Below, piece after piece: positions 8,280 to 14,905 of a stretch of 15,022 nucleotides of DNA. Position numbers and translations under genes: made by a program. Origin of the DNA: Anaerolineae bacterium (GTDB taxonomy: Bacteria; Chloroflexota; Anaerolineae; 4572-78; J111); assembly GCA_020433785.1 (NCBI GenBank), contig JAGRCC010000660.1, positions 1 through 15,022 of the forward strand, given 5' to 3'. How positions within the stretch are numbered: the first letter of the stretch is position 1; each line of letters starts with the position of its first letter. The notes under the pieces were generated by a model. It ran no database searches, had not been told where the DNA came from, and was given only the letters and a program-made list of their open reading frames with translations.

Positions 8280-8337
8280 TTCGTAGTAACCGCTTTAGCG
8301 GTGCCCTCCAGGTAAGTGCTAAAGCCATTACGACGAA
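8280..8337. repeat. Large imperfect inverted repeat between convergent genes (possible bidirectional terminator or repeat element)
   Basis: Arms 8280-8299 and 8318-8337 are complementary at 17 of 20 positions, separated by 18 nt. The left arm also contains a perfect short palindrome, ACCGCTTTAGCGGT (8289-8302), giving an alternative small hairpin. The element fills the 97-bp gap between the stop of the plus-strand DUF4175-like gene and the 3' end of the minus-strand SRPBCC gene. No clear U-tract follows on either strand, so intrinsic termination is plausible but not canonical. Arms that have diverged while keeping the fold suggest an old interspersed palindromic repeat. Confidence 0.7.
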
Positions 8338-8349
8338 CCAAACTTGACG

Positions 8350-8796
8350 CTATTGAACTGACTTTTCTTGTTCAACCAGCCGCTTGAGATTCTCCAACCG
8401 CTTACGAACCGTCAGTCGATTTCGCCCCAGCTTTTGTGACAGAAACATCAACCAGCCCTGGCCCTGAAAGGTGTGATTAATTCGAGCGCCGCCATTCCCA
8501 GCCGGAACAACCTGCCAGCGACTGTCGCCGGCGATACCCATCGCTTTGCCGCGCCAGGTAATCGCATAGGCTTGCGGGTTGAACTCTTTGACCGTCCCTA
8601 ATGCATCCAGGACCAGACCAGACAACGTTTTGACCGCCAACACGAACTGCCATTCCTCTCGCACCGGGCCGTCCGTTAAAATTTTAATATGCTGCGCCGG
8701 CACATACCATTCCGGGAGTCGCCGTAAATTCGACAACACCTGCCAGGTTTGCTCCGGCGTCGCCTCGATCTCGATCGTATCGGTTGCACTATGCAC
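8350..8796 (-). CDS. SRPBCC (START/Bet v1-like) family protein
   Basis: The gene is on the minus strand, 148 residues, with a GTG start at 8796-8794 preceded by a strong GGAGG 8 nt upstream. The N-terminus (TDTIEIEATPEQTWQVLSN, then LRRLPEWY) is the typical first strand and helices of the SRPBCC/polyketide-cyclase fold. The middle (VKEFNPQAYAITWRG, then DSRWQVVPAGNGGARINHTF) matches the later strands. A basic C-terminal helix (KLGRNRLTVRKRLENLKRLVEQ) closes the fold. Such proteins bind hydrophobic ligands or lipids in a deep pocket; the ligand here cannot be predicted. It has no signal peptide or TM and is cytoplasmic. It runs against all its neighbours and separates the peptidase unit from the DUF2905/VWA unit. 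The fold assignment is good; the role is unknown. Confidence 0.85.
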   Translation of the reverse strand: MHSATDTIEIEATPEQTWQVLSNLRRLPEWYVPAQHIKILTDGPVREEWQFVLAVKTLSGLVLDALGTVKEFNPQAYAITWRGKAMGIAGDSRWQVVPAGNGGARINHTFQGQGWLMFLSQKLGRNRLTVRKRLENLKRLVEQEKSVQ

Positions 8797-8810
8797 TTAC
8801 ATGTCCTCCA
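8797..8810 (-). promoter_or_regulatory. Shine-Dalgarno site with an ATG-TAA minimal ORF before the SRPBCC GTG start
   Basis: Read on the minus strand the order is TTTGGAGGACATGTAAGTG. GGAGG (8809-8805) lies 8 nt before the GTG start. An ATG (8802-8800) only 2 nt after the SD is in frame with that GTG but is followed at once by TAA. The ATG therefore cannot be the gene start, and GTG is the only usable one. Confidence 0.65.
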
Positions 8811-9007
8811 AACAAATTTTGAATTAAAATTGGTCGATGTGAGGTAACTGTTCAACCCTTAGCTGTTAGTTCTCAGCTCTTTCCTTACTTTAACCAATTT
8901 TTGGATACATGACTGGTTCAAATGATCGCCACGTCCCTGGAGTTGAAGCTGATGTTTGAAAGCTGATAGCTGAACGCTTACCGTTCATTTATATTTAATC
9001 TCAATCC

Positions 9008-9031
9008 ATTATCCTCATCAATTGGGATAAT
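9008..9031. promoter_or_regulatory. Dyad symmetry upstream of the DUF2905 gene (operator/promoter candidate)
   Basis: ATTATCC (9008-9014) and GGATAAT (9025-9031) are perfect 7-bp inverted arms separated by 10 nt. The right arm contains GATAAT (9026-9031), a 5/6 match to a -10 hexamer and 36 nt before the ATG. No good -35 box is visible at the usual spacing. A regulator site overlapping a promoter is possible; in AT-rich DNA chance is also possible. Confidence 0.35.
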
Positions 9032-9056
9032 ATTAAGAGCAAAAAAGTATATCATT

Positions 9057-9066
9057 AGCGTACGCT
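9057..9066. promoter_or_regulatory. 10-bp perfect palindrome directly before the DUF2905 start codon
   Basis: AGCGTACGCT is self-complementary and ends one base before the ATG at 9068. It occupies the place where a Shine-Dalgarno site would be expected, and no purine-rich SD is present there. It could be a protein-binding site; its size is small enough for chance. Confidence 0.3.
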
Positions 9067-9067
9067 C

Positions 9068-9292
9068 ATGGAAAATATCGGAAAACTCATTGTGGGTCTT
9101 GGCCTTGTTTTGGTGGTGGTCGGGCTTTGTTTCTGGCTCTTCGGCGATCGACTGGGCTGGCTAGGCCGCCTGCCCGGCGATATCGTCATCGAGCGTCCCA
9201 ACTTTCGCTTTTACTTTCCCATCACGACCATGATCATCGTCAGTATCGCGCTCAGCGTCTTGCTCTCAATCATCACCCGCCTGTTTAAGTAG
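9068..9292 (+). CDS. DUF2905 family small membrane protein
   Basis: This is a complete 74-residue protein. TM1 (about 4-26) is a glycine/valine-rich hydrophobic helix. The central hydrophilic loop carries LGWLGRLPGDIVIERPNF followed by RFYFPITT, the DUF2905 signature (G-R-LPGDI...-Y-FPIT). TM2 is at about 52-70. The family is widespread in bacteria and has no assigned function that I know of. The ATG at 9068 has no visible Shine-Dalgarno sequence, since a perfect palindrome sits there. The DUF58 start follows about 72 bp later on the same strand. That gap has a weak hairpin (ACGGC/GCCGT at 9313-9326) but no strong terminator, so co-transcription with the VWA cluster is possible. Identity is confident; participation in the cluster is not. 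Confidence 0.88.
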   Translation: MENIGKLIVGLGLVLVVVGLCFWLFGDRLGWLGRLPGDIVIERPNFRFYFPITTMIIVSIALSVLLSIITRLFK

Positions 9293-9364
9293 CTAATCGA
9301 TCGTTAATTGCCACGGCTTTGGCCGTCAACCGTCTGCGATCAGCGATCAACTGGATTTATATCC

Positions 9365-10363
9365 ATGTTTCAAAATATCTTCAAACGCTCACCGAAACCG
9401 GCGCCGCTGCCTCTTTTTGATGAAACCTTCATACGCCGGCTCGAAAAATTGAGCTTTCGGACCGCGCCGACTTTGCGCGGCACCATGCCCGGCGAACGCC
9501 GCAGCCGCAACCTCCGCCCCGCGCTCGATTTTAGCGACCACCGTCCTTACTCTCATGGCGACGACTTGCGCCACGTCGATTGGAACGCCTACTCACGCCA
9601 CGAAGAGTTGTTCGTGAAGTTGGGCGAAGCCACTCAAAGTGTGACCGTCCACATCCTACTCGATCGCAGCCGTTCGATGGCTTGGGACCCTGGTCAGAGC
9701 CAAGAGTTAGCCGAAAAAGATGTCGCCCGCTCGATCAAGTGGGACAGCGCCCGCCGGTTGGCCGGGGCCTTAGGCTACCTGGGTCTGGCCGGCGGCGAGC
9801 GGTTGATCATCACCCCTTTTGCCCATCATCTCGATCAAAGCTTTGGCCCGACGCAAGGCAAGCGCCAGGTGGTGCCCGCATTCAATTACCTGTCCAAATT
9901 AGGCACGTCTTCCGTCGTGAAAGAGGGAGCGCTGGGGCTGTCGCAAAGCCTGAAAGCATATGCCGACGCCCACCCTCGTGGCGGGCTGCTGGTCATCGTT
10001 TCCGATTTGCTTAACGCTGCTGCTTCCGGCGATGTAGGGCAGGGCGCTAATTGGTTATCAGAAGGGCTACGTCATCTACCCGGCCCGCGCTGGCAGGTGA
10101 TGGTCATGCATATGCTCACCGAACAGGAACTCGACCCGGCCCTGTCCGGCGACGTAGACCTACAAGATATGGAAACCGGCGACCGCCTGCCTTTCCGCCT
10201 TGACCATCATACTTTAACCCAGTACCGGCTGCGGATGCGGCGCTGGTGCGGCGAACTCCAACAAGCCTGCGCCGGCCGCAATGCGATTTACAGCCGGATT
10301 GTAGCCGAGTGGCCGTTTGAGCGCATGGTCGTCCCCTACCTCCGCCAGCGAGGAGTCCTCTAA
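9365..10363 (+). CDS. DUF58 domain-containing protein (VWA-fold, Bat/MoxR-associated)
   Basis: The ATG at 9365 gives 332 residues. An in-frame TTG at 9308 would add 19 residues of non-family sequence and is rejected. The diagnostic DUF58 motif is YSHGDDLRHVDWNAYSRH (62-79), a variant of the family's Y-x-PGDD-x-R-x-IDW; the usual Pro is His here. A VWA-like MIDAS motif DRSRSM starts at Asp100, on a strand that ends LLVIVSDLL further on. There is no signal peptide and no TM helix, so it is cytoplasmic. That differs from DUF58 proteins that carry two N-terminal TM helices. DUF58 proteins are standard companions of MoxR ATPases and VWA proteins and are thought to act in metal-dependent assembly or maturation of envelope or enzyme complexes. 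The stop abuts the next ATG, giving tight coupling. Confidence 0.9.
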   Translation: MFQNIFKRSPKPAPLPLFDETFIRRLEKLSFRTAPTLRGTMPGERRSRNLRPALDFSDHRPYSHGDDLRHVDWNAYSRHEELFVKLGEATQSVTVHILLDRSRSMAWDPGQSQELAEKDVARSIKWDSARRLAGALGYLGLAGGERLIITPFAHHLDQSFGPTQGKRQVVPAFNYLSKLGTSSVVKEGALGLSQSLKAYADAHPRGGLLVIVSDLLNAAASGDVGQGANWLSEGLRHLPGPRWQVMVMHMLTEQELDPALSGDVDLQDMETGDRLPFRLDHHTLTQYRLRMRRWCGELQQACAGRNAIYSRIVAEWPFERMVVPYLRQRGVL

Positions 10364-12226
10364 ATGAGTTTGTTGTGGCCTTTTGCCCTGGCGGGCTTAT
10401 TAACGCTGCCGATTATCTTGATTTTGCATTTGCTGCGCAGCCGCCGTGATCGGGTCGCTATCCCTAGCTTGCTCTTTTGGCGCGGCCTCCAGCAAGAAAA
10501 AGAGGGCGGTTCACCGCGCAAGATTCCGCTGTCAATAATGCTGTTTTTGCAGTTGTTGGCCGCTATCATCCTGACCTGTGGGCTGGCCCGGCCAACGCTC
10601 TCATTTTTGTTGGCGCTGCCGGAGCAGACTGTTTTCGTGCTCGATACCACGACTAGTATGACCGCGACTGATGTAACCGGCGACCAGACCCGCTTTGATG
10701 TAGCCCGGCAAACCATCCAGGACTACATCGAGTCAATGGGCGCGTCGGATCAGGTTGCTGTCGTCAGCCTCGATCCCCGGCCGGCGGTTTTATTATCCGG
10801 CACTGGTGAGCAAAAAGCCGCCGCGCTCTCAACATTGGACAATCTTGTTCCGGGTGCGTCCGGCGCGAATTTGACGGCCGCGCTGTCATTGGCCGGCGGC
10901 TTAGTTAATCCCGATCTCGAAAATCGCATCGTTATCCTGACCGACGGCAACGTTGACAGTGAAACCGGCCCATTGCCGGCTATGCCCGCGCCAGTTGAAT
11001 GGCAATTCATTCCCGACGCGGCGCCGCCCGGCAATCAGGCCCTATTCGATGTCTCCGCCCGCCCCCTGCCCGATGGCCGGCAGCGCATCTTTGCTCGTGT
11101 CATCAATTACGATGATGCGCCTGTCGCCCGCACCCTGCGGCTGCTAGTCGATGGGCAGGTTTCGCAAGAAGAGGACGTTGATATCGACGCCCAGGCCGAC
11201 GCCGTTCAACTGTGGACTATACCGGCCCGCGCCGAGTCGGTCACAATTGAAATTGTTGAGTCTGACGCCCTGCCGCTAGATAATCGCGCCGATTTGCTGC
11301 TGCTCGATACCACCCGCCGTCGCGTCTTGCTGGTTTCAACCACGCCGGAAACCCTATCTAGAGCGCTCGAGGTTCAACCGGGGGTTGATCTGGCGGTAGC
11401 TGCACCTGACGCTTTGGCCGGCTTCGACTTGGCCGACTTTGACCTGATCGTTTTAGACAGCGTTCCGGCCGAGCTAACCGCCTGGCCCAGCGGCAACGTT
11501 TGGGTTATCGATCCACCCGCCAACCAGCCGCTGTTACCGGTCGAGACCTCTATGCTTAATCTACGACCCGATATGGACACGGCCTCAGCCTTGCTCGATG
11601 GGGTCGATTTGTCGGGCGTTTACTTTGGCCGGGTGGCTCGGATGGCGGTACCGGAGTGGGCCAGCATTGACTTGATGGCGACCACCGTCGAAGTCGAGAC
11701 GCCGGCGCCGCTGATTTTTCATGGAACGGTCGGCAGCACCCGCGTCGTTGTCTGGACGTTTAACCTGGCCGCTAGCAATCTCCCAGCCCGGCTGGCCCTG
11801 CCGCTGCTAACGGCCAACACGTTGACCACCTTACTGGCACCGGCCCCACCGCCCGCCGTTCAGATCGGTGAGCCGGTGACTCTGGCTCGCGGCTTCAGCG
11901 TCGAGATACCGGATGGCCGGCGGCTCTTTCCTAGCGCCGAGCAAAACATCAGCGAGAACACCTTCACCCACACCCAAGAACCTGGTCTCTACCGCATTTA
12001 CGACAGCAGCGATACCTTGGTCGCCGGCTTTGCCGTTCACGCCGGGTCGGCCCCAGAGTCGAACCTCTTACAGCGCCCGGATCGCGCTGAACTTGAACAG
12101 AAGTTAACGATTTCCCCCGTTTCGCCACCCAACCCGGATGTGAATTACCGAGAGTTTTGGCCCTGGCTGGCCGGCGTGGGGTTGGTAGTCATTATGATGG
12201 AAGGGTGGTTAGCGTGGCGGAGATAA
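10364..12226 (+). CDS. BatA-like membrane protein with VWA domain
   Basis: This 620-residue protein starts at an ATG directly abutting the DUF58 stop, with GAGGAG 8 nt upstream. The N-terminus is the BatA-type signature: a TM helix (about 5-23), LLRSRRDRVAIPSLLFW, then a second TM (about 59-80). The VWA domain begins near residue 88. Its MIDAS reads DTTTS (94-98), so the central Ser of DxSxS is Thr, a conservative change that should still coordinate metal. LTDGN gives Thr193 and Asp194, the other metal ligands. A beta-rich middle and a Rossmann-like segment (RRRVLLVSTTPET onward) follow. A C-terminal TM (about 598-616) leaves a short basic tail. The VWA domain would face the exterior in the usual BatA topology. 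The only cysteine is in TM2. The stop overlaps the next gene's start region by 13 bp. Confidence 0.88.
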   Translation: MSLLWPFALAGLLTLPIILILHLLRSRRDRVAIPSLLFWRGLQQEKEGGSPRKIPLSIMLFLQLLAAIILTCGLARPTLSFLLALPEQTVFVLDTTTSMTATDVTGDQTRFDVARQTIQDYIESMGASDQVAVVSLDPRPAVLLSGTGEQKAAALSTLDNLVPGASGANLTAALSLAGGLVNPDLENRIVILTDGNVDSETGPLPAMPAPVEWQFIPDAAPPGNQALFDVSARPLPDGRQRIFARVINYDDAPVARTLRLLVDGQVSQEEDVDIDAQADAVQLWTIPARAESVTIEIVESDALPLDNRADLLLLDTTRRRVLLVSTTPETLSRALEVQPGVDLAVAAPDALAGFDLADFDLIVLDSVPAELTAWPSGNVWVIDPPANQPLLPVETSMLNLRPDMDTASALLDGVDLSGVYFGRVARMAVPEWASIDLMATTVEVETPAPLIFHGTVGSTRVVVWTFNLAASNLPARLALPLLTANTLTTLLAPAPPPAVQIGEPVTLARGFSVEIPDGRRLFPSAEQNISENTFTHTQEPGLYRIYDSSDTLVAGFAVHAGSAPESNLLQRPDRAELEQKLTISPVSPPNPDVNYREFWPWLAGVGLVVIMMEGWLAWRR

Positions 12227-14856
12227 CGCTGCAAAATCCCGAAGTGCTATTTATCCTACCGCTGTTGTGGTTGCTGCTGGTCTGGTTTGCCTGGCGGCGG
12301 CGCTTCAAACCGTTTGGGCCTTTTTTACTGCGGCTGGCCATCGTGGTGCTGATTATCCTGGCGCTGTCGCAGCCGACTATGCCTGCTCCCGCCACGACCG
12401 AAGCCGCGCCGGACGAGCCAACCGTGCTGCTGATCGATCAGTCAGCTAGCTTGGGCGACGCCGGTCAGGCCGCGCTGCGCGACGAGGCTGCTCTATTCAG
12501 CCGCAATCATGATCATGTTTCCAGTCTCTTTTTTGCCGGCCAATCCCTCTTAGTCGATGATCCCGCCGCGCCTTTGGCCGGCTCGAATGAAGCTGCTTTT
12601 GATCCGGCAGCGACCAATTTAGCCGATGCTTTATACGTGGGGGCAAGCTTGCTTAACGAACAGCAAGGTCGGCTGGTGCTGCTGTCCGATGGCCTGGCGA
12701 CCACGGGTGATACGCTCGGGGCAGCCGAAGCGTTGGCCGACCGTGGTATTCCGATCGATGTGCTGGTTCCTACTCAAAATAACCAGCAGGAGTGGCGTGG
12801 CTCCGACAACGAGGTCCGCGTGGCACGGCTGCTCATTCCACCGGTGCTGCGCAGCGGTGAAACCTTCGACGTTGAAGTGCTGATCGACAGCGAAACCCCG
12901 GCCCAAGTCACCCTCAATCTGACCCAGAACGGCGAGTCGTTAGCCGAAGATGTGGTCGCTCTGGAGGCCGGCCCCAACCGCTTTACCTTTACCGCCAGCG
13001 CCGGCGATACCGGCCCGCAAACCTTCAGGGCCACTATCGCCGCCGACAGCGACCGCCAGCCGGAGAACAACAGCCTGTCCGCCTTTGCCCAGGTCTACCC
13101 GCCGCCCAGAGTCCTCATTGTGGCTGAGGATTTCCTAAACAGTAATCGCTTAGCCGCGGTGCTAACCACCCAAGGCTTCGATATTCAGGTCGGCGCGCCG
13201 GCTGACCTGCCCGACCGCCTCTCGGCGTTGGAGCCGTATGCCGGAATTGTGCTGCTCGATGTGTCGGCGCGCTCCTTTGAGTTGGAACAGTTGTTGGCCC
13301 TGCAAGAATTTGTGCGCAGTTTGGGCCGGGGGCTGCTGGTAACGGGCGGTCCCAACAGTTTTATCAACGGCGCTTACGAAGGCACCCCGCTGGCCGACCT
13401 GCTGCCAGTATCGCTGGAGCCGCCGCCCCGCGAAGAACGTCCGCCAGTGGCCTTGCTGCTCATCATCGACCACTCCGGCAGTATGATCGAGCAAATTCTG
13501 CCCGCTACCCGGCTGGTGATGGCGAAAGAGGCGGCTATCCGCGCCACCGATATTCTAGGGCCAGATGATTTGTTGGGAGTCTTGATGTTCGATAACCAGT
13601 ATGAGTGGGTGGTTCCCTTCCAGCAAATTAATGATGGGGCGGAATTGCTTGAAGTTCAACAGCGCATCGCGCGGATTCCGGCCGGCGGCGGCACCCGCAT
13701 TTTGCAGGCGTTGGAGATCGCGCTGCCGGCGCTGATGGAGCAAGATACGGCGGTGGCTCGTCACGCGGTCTTGCTGACCGACGGTAAATCGTTTGATGGG
13801 CAAGCCGGTTTGGAAGAGTATGATCGCATTGTGGATGAGGTCGTCGCCGAAGATATTACGCTGTCAACTATCGCCATTGGCACCGGCGCGGATACGGTTC
13901 TGCTTGAGCATCTGGCCGAGCGCGGTAGAGGGCGCTACCATTATGCCGAATTTCCCGAGGAATTGCCCGCCCTGACCGTCTCTGAAAGCGACATTTTACG
14001 CAGCAACGCTCTCCAAGAGGGAGATTTTGGGGTGGCTATTTACCAGCCGCATCCCATTCTCCGCGGGCTGTTTACATCCCTACCCACGGGCGATCAGGTT
14101 GACGCGCCTACATTGAGTAGTTATTTGGCGATGACACCCAAACCTCGCAGCGAAGTGGCGCTGCAAGTAGGGCCGGGCGACCCGCTGCTGACCTCTTGGG
14201 GTTACGGCCTTGGGCGAGTGGTCACCTGGAGTTCCGATCTGGGCAGCGAGTGGGCGGAGAATTGGCCCAATTGGCCGGAGTACAACCGCTTCTGGGGCCA
14301 GGTGGTCGGCTACACCTTACCCGCGCCTGACCTGGGGCTATTACAGCTTGAAACCAATCTGGCGCCGGATGGAACAGTAACGCTCATCGCCGACAGCGTC
14401 GACTCGACCGGACAGCCTATTGAGCAAGCCCGCACCCAAGCCACCCTGCTGACCCCCGGTGGCCAGTCTCAGCCAATTACCTTGCGTCAGGTCGCGCCGG
14501 GTCGCTACGAGCGATTATTAAATCCGACCGATACCGGCGCATATCAACTGACCGTTACCCAACCGCGACCCGGTGGCCAACCTGAGGAGTCGGCCACAAC
14601 CGGCTTTGTGCTGCCTTATCCGGCTGAGTACGGCTCACCTGCCGACGGTACCGGCCTGGTCCTCCTAGATCAGATCGCCCGGCTAACCGGCGGTCGCACG
14701 TTTAACTTGGGCGAGATTGAGCGGGTGAGCACCGCCGCTAACCTCGAAGTTGAGGCCGAACCTTACCACTTATGGCCCTGGCTGCTGGGCGCGGCGCTGG
14801 TGCTGTGGCCGATCGAAATCGCTTGGCGGCGCTGGGGCCGTCTACGAATCCAATAA
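12214..14856 (+). CDS. Large membrane-anchored protein with two VWA-type motifs and a GATase1-like segment
   Basis: GTG at 12214 (880 residues) is preferred. It follows an AAGGG-type site and yields AEITLQNPEVLFILPLLW, a normal Bat-type N-terminus. Longer starts extend into the previous gene. Two TMs lie at about 12-28 and 37-53. A first VWA-like segment has DQSAS (75-79) and SDG (158-160). A beta-sandwich-like region spans about 200-300. A GATase1-like segment (about 300-405) holds LLVTGGPNSFINGAY. A second VWA domain has a textbook DHSGS (419-423) plus Thr522 and Asp523 in LTDGK. The segment around GYGLGRVVTWSSDLGSEW (about 663-680) also matches GATase-like VWA proteins. A C-terminal TM lies at about 853-870. 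I see no cysteine anywhere, so the GATase1-like fold cannot be an active amidotransferase. It is the last gene of the DUF58-VWA operon, probably exposed outside the membrane. The domains are clear; the function is inferred only. Confidence 0.87.
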   Translation: MAEITLQNPEVLFILPLLWLLLVWFAWRRRFKPFGPFLLRLAIVVLIILALSQPTMPAPATTEAAPDEPTVLLIDQSASLGDAGQAALRDEAALFSRNHDHVSSLFFAGQSLLVDDPAAPLAGSNEAAFDPAATNLADALYVGASLLNEQQGRLVLLSDGLATTGDTLGAAEALADRGIPIDVLVPTQNNQQEWRGSDNEVRVARLLIPPVLRSGETFDVEVLIDSETPAQVTLNLTQNGESLAEDVVALEAGPNRFTFTASAGDTGPQTFRATIAADSDRQPENNSLSAFAQVYPPPRVLIVAEDFLNSNRLAAVLTTQGFDIQVGAPADLPDRLSALEPYAGIVLLDVSARSFELEQLLALQEFVRSLGRGLLVTGGPNSFINGAYEGTPLADLLPVSLEPPPREERPPVALLLIIDHSGSMIEQILPATRLVMAKEAAIRATDILGPDDLLGVLMFDNQYEWVVPFQQINDGAELLEVQQRIARIPAGGGTRILQALEIALPALMEQDTAVARHAVLLTDGKSFDGQAGLEEYDRIVDEVVAEDITLSTIAIGTGADTVLLEHLAERGRGRYHYAEFPEELPALTVSESDILRSNALQEGDFGVAIYQPHPILRGLFTSLPTGDQVDAPTLSSYLAMTPKPRSEVALQVGPGDPLLTSWGYGLGRVVTWSSDLGSEWAENWPNWPEYNRFWGQVVGYTLPAPDLGLLQLETNLAPDGTVTLIADSVDSTGQPIEQARTQATLLTPGGQSQPITLRQVAPGRYERLLNPTDTGAYQLTVTQPRPGGQPEESATTGFVLPYPAEYGSPADGTGLVLLDQIARLTGGRTFNLGEIERVSTAANLEVEAEPYHLWPWLLGAALVLWPIEIAWRRWGRLRIQ

Positions 14857-14862
14857 ATCCGG

Positions 14863-14905
14863 GCCGCAAAGCGGCTAGCGCCTATGCTGACCGTATGCGC
14901 TAGCC
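14863..14905 (+). terminator. Two overlapping GC-rich hairpins after the VWA operon
   Basis: Six bases after the last stop, GCCGC-AAA-GCGGC (14863-14875) forms a short hairpin. Sharing three bases with it, GGCTAGCGC (14873-14881) pairs perfectly with GCGCTAGCC (14897-14905) across a 15-nt loop. The position fits transcription termination or 3' end protection. There is no U-run after the second stem, so Rho-independent termination is not canonical. The two stems cannot both form fully. Confidence 0.5.

Larger units (their letters stand above)
8811..9067. other. Divergent intergenic region with short degenerate repeats
   Basis: No convincing gene is present. The region is AT-rich and must hold the minus-strand SRPBCC promoter and a plus-strand promoter for the DUF2905 unit. 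AGCTG/CAGCT form a small dyad at 8861-8865 and 8874-8878. AGCTGAT-type heptamers occur at 8947-8953, 8961-8967 and 8968-8974 (the last AGCTGAA). These look like remnants of a short intergenic repeat. I cannot place a -35/-10 pair with confidence on either strand. Confidence 0.5.

Noticed and set aside
8350..8796. SRPBCC gene as a toxin-antitoxin (RatA-type) component
   Set aside because: RatA-like proteins share the fold, but there is no adjacent partner gene, and nothing in the sequence distinguishes it from generic lipid-binding SRPBCC proteins.
9313..9326. ACGGC-TTTG-GCCGT hairpin between DUF2905 and DUF58 as a terminator or attenuator
   Set aside because: Only a 5-bp stem with no U-tract; too weak to claim as a separate feature.
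9580..10014. 144-residue +1-frame reading frame inside the DUF58 gene
   Set aside because: Arg/Pro-rich translation typical of a shifted frame; the overlapping DUF58 frame carries all the family motifs.
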